A DNA stretch of 64,000 nucleotides, taken from Akkermansia muciniphila (lineage in GTDB: Bacteria > Pseudomonadota > Gammaproteobacteria > Burkholderiales > Burkholderiaceae_C). Numbering within the stretch: position 1 is the first letter of the stretch; each line of letters opens with the position of its first letter. Of this stretch, positions 27,543 through 34,768 are shown in pieces. The notes under the pieces were generated by a model. That model ran no database searches, was not told the DNA's origin, and was given only the letters and a program-made list of their open reading frames with translations. Both the position numbers and the translations under genes were made by a program. The DNA lies in NCBI GenBank assembly GCA_943331105.2, contig CALQKH020000013.1:38591-102590 (forward strand), written 5' to 3'.

Positions 27543-28024
27543 AGTGGCCCACATTGACCCGTCGCGAGGGCTTGCGGCAAGCGCTGCGGGGCGGTCTTTA
27601 TGGGCTGGCAGTTCAGCTGTGGCCCAGCCGCGCCCAAGACATGGCATCGGGCAAGTTGTTGAGCTTGGCGCAAATGACCGAGCCCCTGACCCAAGGCGCC
27701 CGTTTGTTGCAGCAAGACGTGAAGATCGTGGCCCCCGTACTGGCCGACAACGGCACTTTGGTGCCTGTCACGGTGCAGGTGCAAAGCCCCATGACGGCGC
27801 AAGACCATGTGACGCATTTGTACCTGTTGTCTCAGCGCAATCCGGTGACCCAAATGGCGGTTTTCCGTTTGGGGCCGTGGAACGGACGGGCCGAAGTCAG
27901 CACGCGCCTGCGCTTGGCGGGCACCCAGCAAGTGGTCGCGTTGGCGCGCCTGTCCAATGGCGAGTTTCGTTATGGCCAGATGGAAATCATCATCACCGAG
28001 TCGGCTTGCGTCGACGCCTCATGA
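27539..28024 (+). CDS. soxY: SoxY-type sulfur carrier protein with atypical C-terminus
   Basis: A 161-residue protein with a Tat-like start (LTRREGLRQALRGGLYGLAVQLWPSRAQ) and the SoxY immunoglobulin-like domain (VKIVAPVLADNGTLVPVTVQVQSP...VTQMAVFRLGPWNGRAEVSTRLRLAGTQQVVALA). SoxY normally ends in the swinging arm GGCGG, whose Cys carries the sulfur intermediate. Here the end is EIIITESACVDAS: a Cys is kept four residues from the end but the glycines are not. Overlaps soxX and soxZ by four bases each. Confidence 0.83.
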   Translation: MKWPTLTRREGLRQALRGGLYGLAVQLWPSRAQDMASGKLLSLAQMTEPLTQGARLLQQDVKIVAPVLADNGTLVPVTVQVQSPMTAQDHVTHLYLLSQRNPVTQMAVFRLGPWNGRAEVSTRLRLAGTQQVVALARLSNGEFRYGQMEIIITESACVDAS

Positions 28025-28362
28025 CCATGGCATTTGCACGCATCCAATGGCCTGAACGCGTCTTGGCGGGGGATGTGGTCAAAGTCCGTCTGCTGGTGCA
28101 ACACCCCATGGACACGGGTTATCTGCAAGACCTGTTGGGCAAATTGGTGCCACGCAATGTGATCCGGTCATTGACTTGCACTTGGGGCCAGCAAGAGGTG
28201 TTCCGTGTGGAGCCTTCGTCGGGAATTTCGGCCAATCCCTTGTTCGAATTTTTTGTCCGAGCAGAACAAACGGCCGAGATGCATGTGGCGTGGATCGATG
28301 ACCGGGGTGTCAAAGGCCACTTGCGGCAAACGCTGCCGGTCTTGCCCAAGAGCAACCCCTGA
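28021..28362 (+). CDS. soxZ: SoxZ-type carrier partner
   Basis: A 113-residue protein without signal peptide that pairs with SoxY and is normally co-exported with it. FARIQWPERVLAGDVVKVRLLVQHPMDTGY, LVPRNVIRSLTCTWGQQEVFRVEPSSGISANPLFEFF and HVAWIDDRGV are all SoxZ hallmarks. ATG at 28021 overlaps the soxY stop; a second ATG two codons later is possible. SoxZ stabilises SoxY and presents its arm to partner enzymes. Confidence 0.88.
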   Translation: MTMAFARIQWPERVLAGDVVKVRLLVQHPMDTGYLQDLLGKLVPRNVIRSLTCTWGQQEVFRVEPSSGISANPLFEFFVRAEQTAEMHVAWIDDRGVKGHLRQTLPVLPKSNP

Positions 28363-28366
28363 GCGC

Positions 28367-29224
28367 ATGAGCAGCAGAGCGTTCGCATCGATGCCCGCAG
28401 CTGGGTGTGTGCGCACCGTGCTCAAGACGTTCTGGTTGGTTTTCATGCTGATCGCGTTGTGGTCGGTGAGTGGCTACGCCGCTGCGCAAACGGCAGCGCC
28501 ACCCGCGCGCAGCTTGCCTTTGTCGCAGCTCAAATCGGGCCTGCATTATTCGGGCAAGGATGTGCAAGCCTTGCAAGCCGATGAGTTTGCCAACCCAGCG
28601 CAACTCTGGCTGAGCCAAGGGGCGCAAGCTTGGAGCCAAGCCAGTGCTGTTAACGGCAAATCGTGCGTCAGTTGTCACGGTGCAGTGGCCACCAGCATGA
28701 AAGGCGTCGCCTCGCGTTACCCCGCCATCGATGCCGCCAGTGGGCGATTGTTCAATCTGGAAGACCGCATCAACCAATGCACCATGCGCCACCAACAAGC
28801 GGCGGCCATGCCCCCTGAATCAGATGCCTTGCTTGGCTTGAGTTTGCTGGTGACGCAGGCCTCCAAAGGCATGCCCTTGCGGGTGGACATTGGCGGTGCG
28901 GCGCGCGGACACTGGCAAGCGGGGGCCACCTTGTATGCACAACGCCAAGGCCAAATGAATTTGTCGTGCGCCCAGTGCCATGACCAAAATTTTGGGCAAC
29001 GCCTGTACACCGACCCGCTGAGTCAAGGGCAGCCCAATGGCTACCCGGTGTACCGTCTGGAATGGCAAAAACCTGGATCGCTGGAGCGGCGTTTTCGCAG
29101 TTGTTATGCCGGTGTCCGCGCCGAAGTTCCGCTTTGGGGTGCCCTGGAGATGCGGCAACTGGCGCTGTACCTGATGTGGCGCGGTGAGGGCTTGCCCATC
29201 GAGGTGCCGGCAGTGCGCAAGTGA
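28367..29224 (+). CDS. soxA: SoxA-type diheme cytochrome c
   Basis: A 285-residue exported protein with a hydrophobic signal (VLKTFWLVFMLIALWSVSGYAAAQ). Two heme sites, GKSCVSCHGAVATSMKGVA and LSCAQCHDQNFGQRL, and between them FNLEDRINQCTMRHQQ, a SoxA marker. The likely cysteine-persulfide active-site residue is in FRSCYAGVRAEVP. SoxA with SoxX loads the SoxY cysteine. The start lies four bases after soxZ. Its stop abuts a recQ tail relic. No soxB, soxCD or soxVW is present in the window. Confidence 0.87.
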   Translation: MSSRAFASMPAAGCVRTVLKTFWLVFMLIALWSVSGYAAAQTAAPPARSLPLSQLKSGLHYSGKDVQALQADEFANPAQLWLSQGAQAWSQASAVNGKSCVSCHGAVATSMKGVASRYPAIDAASGRLFNLEDRINQCTMRHQQAAAMPPESDALLGLSLLVTQASKGMPLRVDIGGAARGHWQAGATLYAQRQGQMNLSCAQCHDQNFGQRLYTDPLSQGQPNGYPVYRLEWQKPGSLERRFRSCYAGVRAEVPLWGALEMRQLALYLMWRGEGLPIEVPAVRK

Positions 29225-29260
29225 TCAAGCCGCCCCGTTGCATATGCGCCGCACTTGCCG
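29225..29260 (-). pseudogene. Relic of a recQ 3' end
   Basis: Read on the minus strand this encodes RQVRRICNGAA-stop, matching the end of the intact recQ ([11 protein letters not shown]-stop at 30366-30401). About 29 of 36 bases are identical, including an unbroken CAACGGGGC core. It lies immediately after the soxA stop and has no helicase body to its right; the match breaks where an hppD-like tail begins. Confidence 0.7.
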
Positions 29261-29320
29261 CTTTTTGAAAGCCTGGAGCGTGACCAGATTCGGCGGGGGG
29301 CGATTGCGGTGGATGCCTGA
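29261..29320 (+). pseudogene. Relic of an hppD 3' end
   Basis: Twenty in-frame codons ending in a stop, [19 protein letters not shown], match the last codons of the intact hppD ([20 protein letters not shown]). About 48 of the first 54 bases are identical and most changes are silent, so this is a diverged homologue rather than a recent copy. The body of the gene is missing to its left. It marks the border of the inserted ior-sox cluster. Confidence 0.75.
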
Positions 29321-29431
29321 AAAATGCCTGCACAGTCGGCGCGATGGTTGCTCGCTGAGCACGCAGGTGACAGCCGCTTGTTGGCGAGCGTTCCAGAATA
29401 ATCCACCCCCTTCACTAAAGCAGAGGCTCAC

Positions 29432-30334
29432 ATGCAGCACATCGGATTTGTCGGCGCTTCGGGTTTGATGGGCCATGGCATGGCCAAAAACATCCGGGCC
29501 AAGGGCTTTGATTTGTCGATCTCGGTCCATCAGCGCACCACGCCTGTACAAGACCTGTTAGCCGCAGGTGCACGTCAGGTGGGCACTCATGTCGATTTGG
29601 CCGCCTGCGATGCGGTGCTCATTTGTGTGACCGGCTCGCCCCAGGTCGAGGCGGTGGTGGCCGGGCCGGGCGGCTTGCTGTCCAAGGCTCGCTCGGGTCT
29701 GGTCATCATCGACACATCCACCAGCGAGCCCGACTCCACTCGGCGCCTGGCCGCCCTGTGCGCTGAGCATGGCGTGATTTATGTAGATGCGCCGCTTGCG
29801 CGCACGCCCATCGAGGCAGAGGCGGGCAAGCTCAACTCCATGGTGGGCGCATCGCCCGAGGTGTTCGCGCGCATTGAGCCGGTCATCCGGGCCTACAGCG
29901 AAAACGTGTTTCATGTGGGCGACATGGGTTCTGCCCACGTCATCAAACTGCTGAACAACTTTGTGGCGCAGGCCATTTGCACCGCCACGGCCGAGGCTTT
30001 TGCGGTGGGGGCCAAGTCGGGCGTGGACCTGGACCAACTGGTGCAGGTCATTTCGGCTGGCGGGGTCAATTCGGGACTGTTCCAGTTGATGGCCAAAACC
30101 TTGCAAGGTGATTACGGCGCGATGAAGTTTGAGCTGAACAATGCGGCCAAGGATTTGCGTTACTACTCGCACCTGACGGAAAGCGTGAAGGTGCCCTCCA
30201 TCATCGGCACCAGCGTGCACCAGGCCTTGAACACCGCTGTGGCATTGGGCTACGGCAGTGAGATGGTCCCCTCTCTGGTCAAGGCTCAGGCCCAGCTGAA
30301 CCAAGTGAACATCACCGGGACCACCCAAGGTTGA
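29432..30334 (+). CDS. NAD(P)-dependent 3-hydroxyisobutyrate-dehydrogenase-family oxidoreductase
   Basis: A 300-residue beta-hydroxyacid dehydrogenase. The N-terminal Rossmann fold has IGFVGASGLMGHGMAKNI (one substitution from GxGxMGxxMA), the substrate-binding signature is IYVDAPLARTPIEAEAGKL, and the catalytic Lys is in HVIKLLNNFV. Members oxidise short hydroxyacids. The gene sits between the hppD relic and recQ, so it may once have followed hppD directly. Substrate unknown. Confidence 0.87.
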   Translation: MQHIGFVGASGLMGHGMAKNIRAKGFDLSISVHQRTTPVQDLLAAGARQVGTHVDLAACDAVLICVTGSPQVEAVVAGPGGLLSKARSGLVIIDTSTSEPDSTRRLAALCAEHGVIYVDAPLARTPIEAEAGKLNSMVGASPEVFARIEPVIRAYSENVFHVGDMGSAHVIKLLNNFVAQAICTATAEAFAVGAKSGVDLDQLVQVISAGGVNSGLFQLMAKTLQGDYGAMKFELNNAAKDLRYYSHLTESVKVPSIIGTSVHQALNTAVALGYGSEMVPSLVKAQAQLNQVNITGTTQG

Positions 30335-30365
30335 CGGGTGACGGTGACGGCATTCACCCTGGTCA

Positions 30366-32249
30366 TCAAGCTGCCCCGTTGCACACCCGCAGCACCTGCG
30401 GGCCGTAGGCTTCAAGCTTTTTCACGCCCAGTCCGCTGATGCCTTGCAGCTGCGCCAGGCTTTGGGGTGCGGCTTCGGCAATCGCGGCCAGCGTCGCGTC
30501 ATGAAAGATCACATATGCGGGCAGGTTGTGCTCTTTGGCCACTTCGGCGCGCCAGGCCTTGAGGTTGATGTAGCGCACCATCGCGTCTTGCCCCAGGTTG
30601 GCGGCGGCGGGTGATGGGGCGCTGCGGCTGCGTGTGCGCTTGTCGGCACGTTGGCTGGTGCTCTCGCGCAGCTGCACCGGCACATCGCCCTTCAGCACGG
30701 CGCGGGAGGCTTCGGTCAGGTGCAGGGTGCTGAAGCCTTCTTCGGTGTGCACATGCAGCGCGCCAATGGCGATGAGCTGGCGCATCACGGCGCGCAGTTG
30801 CTGCTCGCTGTACTCGGCCCCCACACCAAAGGTGCTGATGCTCTCGTGGCCGCGTTGCGCCACTTTTTCGGTTTTTTTGCCGCGCACGATGTCCATGGTG
30901 TGCGCCGCGCCAAAGCTGTGGCCGCTGGCTTGGTGGCAGCGGTACACGGTGGACAGCAGTTTGCGCGCCGCGTCGGTGCCGTCCCACACTTCGGGCGGGT
31001 TCAGGCAGTTGTCGCAATTGCCGCAATACGGCATGTACACGCCCTGGCTGCTCTCGGTTTGGCCTTGGTAGGTTTCGTCAAAATAGCTCAGCAAGCGCAC
31101 GCGGCGGCAGTCGGTGGCTTCGGCCAGGGCCAGCAGCGCGTCGAGCTTGCCGCGCATCACTTGCTTGAATTCTTCGCCCGCCGGGCTTTCGTCGATCATG
31201 CGGCGCTGGTTCACCACGTCTTGCAGGCCATAGGCCATCCACGCGTCCGACGCCAAGCCATCGCGCCCGGCGCGCCCGGTCTCTTGGTAATAGCCTTCGA
31301 TGTTTTTAGGCATGTCCAGGTGTGCCACAAAACGCACATCGGGTTTGTCGATGCCCATGCCGAAAGCGATGGTGGCCACCATCACCACGCCTTCTTCGCG
31401 CAAAAACTCGTTCTGGTGGCGCTGGCGCATCTCGGGGGGCAGCCCCGCGTGATAAGGGAGCGCATGGACGCCCGCCTCGCACAACATGGCGGCGATTTCT
31501 TCTACCCGTTTGCGCGATTGGCAATACACCACGCCCGCGGCTTCGGGGTGGTCGCGCTCAATGAAGCGCAGCAGCTGGGTACTGGCTTCTTTTTTCTCAA
31601 CGATGGTGTAGCGGATGTTGGGCCTGTCAAAGCTGCTGATGAACAGCTCGGCGCTTTCCAGCTGCAGCCGCTCGATGATGTCGGCACGCGTGAGCGCATC
31701 GGCCGTGGCGGTCAGCGCCACGCGCGGCACGCCGGGGTAGCGTTCGTGCAGCACCGTGAGGCCCCGGTATTCGGGCCTAAAGTCGTGGCCCCACTGGCTC
31801 ACGCAATGCGCTTCGTCGATGGCAAACAGGCTGAGCAGGCCGCGCTCTTGCAGCGAATCCATTTGCGCCAGAAAGCGGCCGTTGGTCACGCGTTCGGGCG
31901 CCGCGTAAAGCAAAGTGATTTTGCCGCGCAGCAAGCGGCGTTCAATGTCAGATGCTTCTTCGCTCGTCAGGGTTGAGTTCAAAAAAGCGGCGTTCACACC
32001 CGCTTCGTGCAGTGCGCCCACTTGGTCGTGCATCAGCGCGATCAGCGGCGACACCACCACCGTGATGCCGTGGCCAGCCCGCTGGCGTGCAATGGCCGGA
32101 ATTTGGTAACACAGCGATTTGCCCCCGCCTGTGGGCATGAGCACCAGCGCATCGCCCCCGGCCGCCACATGGTCGATGATGGCCTGCTGCGGTCCGCGAA
32201 AGGCGTCGTAGCCAAAAACTTCGCGCAGGATGGGGAGGTGGGGGGACAC
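30366..32249 (-). CDS. recQ: ATP-dependent DNA helicase RecQ
   Basis: A 627-residue RecQ helicase. Walker A is [15 protein letters not shown], Walker B/DEAH box is [20 protein letters not shown], and motif VI is [12 protein letters not shown]. The zinc-binding RQC region follows ([12 protein letters not shown]...[10 protein letters not shown]) and a C-terminal HRDC domain ends [17 protein letters not shown]. The start is GTG at 32249. It acts in recombination and replication-fork repair. Its 3' end is duplicated as a relic at 29225-29260. Confidence 0.95.
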   Translation of the reverse strand: MSPHLPILREVFGYDAFRGPQQAIIDHVAAGGDALVLMPTGGGKSLCYQIPAIARQRAGHGITVVVSPLIALMHDQVGALHEAGVNAAFLNSTLTSEEASDIERRLLRGKITLLYAAPERVTNGRFLAQMDSLQERGLLSLFAIDEAHCVSQWGHDFRPEYRGLTVLHERYPGVPRVALTATADALTRADIIERLQLESAELFISSFDRPNIRYTIVEKKEASTQLLRFIERDHPEAAGVVYCQSRKRVEEIAAMLCEAGVHALPYHAGLPPEMRQRHQNEFLREEGVVMVATIAFGMGIDKPDVRFVAHLDMPKNIEGYYQETGRAGRDGLASDAWMAYGLQDVVNQRRMIDESPAGEEFKQVMRGKLDALLALAEATDCRRVRLLSYFDETYQGQTESSQGVYMPYCGNCDNCLNPPEVWDGTDAARKLLSTVYRCHQASGHSFGAAHTMDIVRGKKTEKVAQRGHESISTFGVGAEYSEQQLRAVMRQLIAIGALHVHTEEGFSTLHLTEASRAVLKGDVPVQLRESTSQRADKRTRSRSAPSPAAANLGQDAMVRYINLKAWRAEVAKEHNLPAYVIFHDATLAAIAEAAPQSLAQLQGISGLGVKKLEAYGPQVLRVCNGAA

Positions 32250-32318
32250 TGGGGTTGGACGGCTGGTTAAGTGGGTGATTGTCCCCTATGGCGAGTGTCA
32301 ATTTCTGGCGGGTGTGGT

Positions 32319-32404
32319 GTGGGTGGGCGAGGGCGTGCACAGGGTTCCTCATACGGCGGGGGTACGCCAAAATCGTCACCCTCTGCCCGCCCTCACCCAC
32401 CCAC
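32319..32404. repeat. Palindromic element 1 with conserved loop
   Basis: Arms at 32319-32345 and 32378-32404 are complementary at 24 of 27 positions (left arm begins GTGGGTGGGCGAGGGCG). The 32-base loop between them contains GGCGGGGGTACGCC, itself a small inverted repeat. The same loop, 30 of 32 bases, is found inverted in element 2 but with unrelated arms. The recQ-queC gap (32250-32695) contains these two elements and a tandem repeat; no gene was seen in it. Confidence 0.75.
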
Positions 32405-32503
32405 AGCAGACCATGGGCTGCGCGGCATGCACACCCAGGGCCGTTGTTCATCACCCGTAAGGTTCGCGCGCTCTTCCAGCAAGGCTGACGACCACCACCA
32501 GCG

Positions 32504-32581
32504 TTTGGAAGGGGGCGGCGGCGGGCGACGATTTTGGCGTACCCCCGCCTCATGAGGAGCCCGCCGCCGGCCCCTTCCAAA
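32504..32581. repeat. Palindromic element 2 with the same loop, inverted
   Basis: Arms at 32504-32526 and 32559-32581 are complementary at 22 of 23 positions (TTTGGAAGGGGGCGGCGG on the left). The loop 32527-32558 is the reverse complement of element 1's loop with two mismatches. Together the two loops also form a long-range inverted repeat (32347-32377 with 32527-32557). Confidence 0.78.
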
Positions 32582-32650
32582 TGCGCCCAGCCGCGCCCAG
32601 CCGCGCCCAGCCGCGCCCAGCCGCGCCCAGCTGCGCCCAGCCGCGCCCAG
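32581..32650. repeat. Seven-unit 10-bp tandem repeat (CCGCGCCCAG)
   Basis: Seven consecutive 10-mers, five identical and two with one change, begin at the right arm of element 2 and end 45 bp before queC. Ten bases is not a multiple of three, and the unit equals one helical turn. It lies in the queC leader or promoter region and may vary in copy number. Confidence 0.9.
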
Positions 32651-32695
32651 ACTCTGACAGCTCCCCCTGCATGGACAGCGTTACCATCCTTCCCC

Positions 32696-33415
32696 ATGCA
32701 CAAATCTGCCCTTGTTCTGTTTTCTGGTGGCCAAGACTCCACCACCTGCCTGGCCCATGCTTTGAGCCGTTACGAACGGGTCGAAACCCTGGCGTTTGAC
32801 TATGGCCAGCGCCACAAGGTCGAGCTGGACGCCCGCCTGAACGTGCTGGCTGCGATCAAGGCGCGGTTTCCGGCTTGGGCCCCCAAGATGGGTGAGGACC
32901 ACCTGCTGGACGCGGGCATCCTGGGGCAGATCAGCGAAACGTCTTTGACCCGCGACACGGCGATTGAGATGGAAAGCTCGGGCCTGCCCAACACCTTTGT
33001 GCCGGGGCGTAACCTGCTGTTCCTCACGTTGGCCGCCGCTTTGGCCTACCGCCGGGGCTTGCAGGTCATCGTCACCGGCGTGTGCGAGACCGATTTTTCG
33101 GGCTATCCGGATTGCCGCGATGACACCATGAAGGCCATGCAGGTGGCACTGTCCTTGGGCATGGACCGCAAGCTGTTGATCGAAACGCCCCTCATGTGGA
33201 TAGACAAAGCGCAAACTTGGCAACTGGCGCACGACTTGGGCCAACAAGCCGACCCGGCGCAAGGCGGGCAGGCGCTGGTGGACTTGATCGTGGAGCACAC
33301 CCACACTTGCTATTTGGGCGACCGCACGCAGCGCCACGATTGGGGCTATGGCTGTGGACAGTGTCCGGCATGCCAGTTGCGGGCAGCGGGCTTTGCGCGG
33401 TATGTGCAGCCCTGA
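32696..33415 (+). CDS. queC: 7-cyano-7-deazaguanine synthase
   Basis: A 239-residue enzyme making preQ0 for queuosine tRNA modification. The ATP-pyrophosphatase P-loop is [34 protein letters not shown] and [18 protein letters not shown] are QueC motifs, and the zinc site is [17 protein letters not shown]. The ATG at 32696 is used; the track's 54 extra residues are translated 10-bp repeats (AQPRPAAPS). No other queuosine genes are adjacent. Confidence 0.95.
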   Translation: MHKSALVLFSGGQDSTTCLAHALSRYERVETLAFDYGQRHKVELDARLNVLAAIKARFPAWAPKMGEDHLLDAGILGQISETSLTRDTAIEMESSGLPNTFVPGRNLLFLTLAAALAYRRGLQVIVTGVCETDFSGYPDCRDDTMKAMQVALSLGMDRKLLIETPLMWIDKAQTWQLAHDLGQQADPAQGGQALVDLIVEHTHTCYLGDRTQRHDWGYGCGQCPACQLRAAGFARYVQP

Positions 33416-33446
33416 GTTGGGCTTGCTTGTCAACTCCTTCAGGGCT
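33408..33446. terminator. Bidirectional hairpin between queC and the MarR gene
   Basis: AGCCCTG/CAGGGCT arms enclose an inner AGTTG/CAACT stem with a small bulge, overlapping the ends of both convergent genes. No T-run is obvious, so it may end transcription only with help from Rho or act as a 3' barrier. Confidence 0.45.
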
Positions 33447-33966
33447 CCTGATTCATGAAGGGAGTTTGTGCTTCGATGCGTCTGAGCAGAGACCAGAGTT
33501 GCTCGATTTCGGCCTCTGAAAACGTGGCCAACAGCCGTTCTTGCCGGGCCATGGCCGACTGGCAGAGTTCTTCATAAATCTTCAGGCCCTGCGGAGTGAG
33601 ATGGGCCATGGCCGCACGGCCTCGGCTACGGGTTTGTTCCACCTCGACCAAACCTTGCAGCGTCAAAACCTTCAGACTTTTGCTGGCTGCAGCGTAATCC
33701 AGATCGGCCATTTCAGCGACTTCACGCACGATGCGGTGAGAACTTTCGCCAATCGCCATCATCGTGCGCCACTCGGCCATGCCCAGATTGTGTTGTTTGC
33801 GGTAATGGTTGGACGCACCGTTGGCCAGCCGATTGGCCACCCCCATGATGTAAGCCGCAATGAACCGGTTGACCACAGCCTTATGGCCCGCTACAGGCGG
33901 CGGCTTGCGCGCGGCACGTGCGGGTGCCGCGTCGGTTTCCGTCAAAGGGAGTGGTTTTTGGGGCAT
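33439..33966 (-). CDS. MarR-family transcriptional regulator
   Basis: A 175-residue MarR protein. The N-terminal tail is Pro/Ala-rich; then GVANRLANGASNHYRKQHNLGMAEWRTMMAI and the winged HTH SSHRIVREVAEMADLDYAAASKSLKVLTLQGLVEVEQ, ending with the dimerisation helix FSEAEIEQLWSLLRRIEAQ. The ATG at 33966 is chosen; a start at 34005 is also open. It is divergent from the dehydratase/FAD/AcnX operon and most likely represses it in the absence of substrate. Confidence 0.88.
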   Translation of the reverse strand: MPQKPLPLTETDAAPARAARKPPPVAGHKAVVNRFIAAYIMGVANRLANGASNHYRKQHNLGMAEWRTMMAIGESSHRIVREVAEMADLDYAAASKSLKVLTLQGLVEVEQTRSRGRAAMAHLTPQGLKIYEELCQSAMARQERLLATFSEAEIEQLWSLLRRIEAQTPFMNQEP

Positions 33967-34027
33967 GTCGAGTTTTATAACCAATGACAACCGATTGTGA
34001 AGCATGTCGCGCAGGTGAAATTGATCA

Positions 34028-34054
34028 TTGACAGTTCATTTATGGACATGTCAA
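34028..34054. promoter_or_regulatory. Inverted repeat TTGACA-N15-TGTCAA in the marR/dehydratase divergent region
   Basis: A perfect 6-bp inverted repeat with a 15-base spacer lies 22 bp before the dehydratase start. TTGACA may double as a -35 box. A second partial palindrome, ACAACCGATTGT, lies at the MarR start. One or both could be the MarR operator. Confidence 0.4.
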
Positions 34055-34075
34055 GATAAACAGCATCCATGCACC

Positions 34076-34768
34076 ATGCCCGCCATTTCAAGAATTTCAA
34101 TGTCTCGCCCATTGCGCAGTAATTTTCCAAGAGGCTCGTATTTGTGGGCCGTTCGAAATGCCCAGTGGCAGGTGTTGGGTATTCCTGAAGAGGACTGCGA
34201 AAAACCCAAGATCGCCATCGTCAACAGCTCCTCGGGCTTGGCCGCCTGTTTTTCTCATCTGGATGGCATCGTGCCCGTGCTCAAAGAGGCGATTCGGGCG
34301 GCTGGTGGTGTTCCTTTTGAAATCCGTACCGCGGCCCCCAGCGACTTTGTCGTCGCGCCAGGGGCCAAAGGCGCTTACATGCTGGTGTCGCGGGATTTGG
34401 TGACCAACGACATCGATGGCGCCGGCCTGGGTTCCGAGGTGGCCTTGATCACCGATGGCCATTTGTCCGGGTTGGTCTGCAAAGGCCTGGTGGTGGCCGA
34501 GGTGTCACCCGAAGGTGCGGTGTGTGGCCCATTGGCCTTAGTCGAAGATGGCGACATGATCAGCATCGACCTGGACTCACAGCGTTGCGACTTGCTCGTG
34601 GACGAGGCCGTGCTGGCAGAAAGAAAGCGGCATTGGATACCACCTCCAAAACAGTTCGACAAGGGCTGGCTGCAGATTTACCGTCGCAACGTCAGTTCAC
34701 TGGCCCATGGCGCGGTGCTCATTGAGCCCCATGCTTCAAGCCGCAAACAGGAAAGACAAGGCGTATGA
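34076..34768 (+). CDS. IlvD/Edd-family dehydratase with large in-frame internal deletion
   Basis: A 230-residue protein made of the two ends of a dihydroxy-acid dehydratase. Residues ~9-105 match the N-terminus (RSNFPRGSYLWAVRNAQW, PKIAIVNSSSGLAACFSHLDG, SRDLVTND); from there it jumps to the C-terminal domain (GSEVALITDGHLSGLVCKG, VSPEGAVCGPLALVEDGD, DLLVDEAVLAERK). Full enzymes are about 560-600 residues; roughly 330 residues with two of three Fe-S cysteines are missing. The frame and the ATGA overlap with the next gene are intact, so it is translated. Probably not a dehydratase on its own. Start 34100 is possible. Confidence 0.75.
   Translation: MPAISRISMSRPLRSNFPRGSYLWAVRNAQWQVLGIPEEDCEKPKIAIVNSSSGLAACFSHLDGIVPVLKEAIRAAGGVPFEIRTAAPSDFVVAPGAKGAYMLVSRDLVTNDIDGAGLGSEVALITDGHLSGLVCKGLVVAEVSPEGAVCGPLALVEDGDMISIDLDSQRCDLLVDEAVLAERKRHWIPPPKQFDKGWLQIYRRNVSSLAHGAVLIEPHASSRKQERQGV

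Noticed and set aside
32581-32650. CRISPR-like repeats
   Set aside because: Units are directly adjacent 10-mers with no spacers and no cas genes nearby; this is a simple tandem repeat.
32534-32695. 54-residue N-terminal extension of QueC
   Set aside because: It translates the 10-bp repeat and hairpin arm and is absent from the QueC family pattern, which starts at [12 protein letters not shown].
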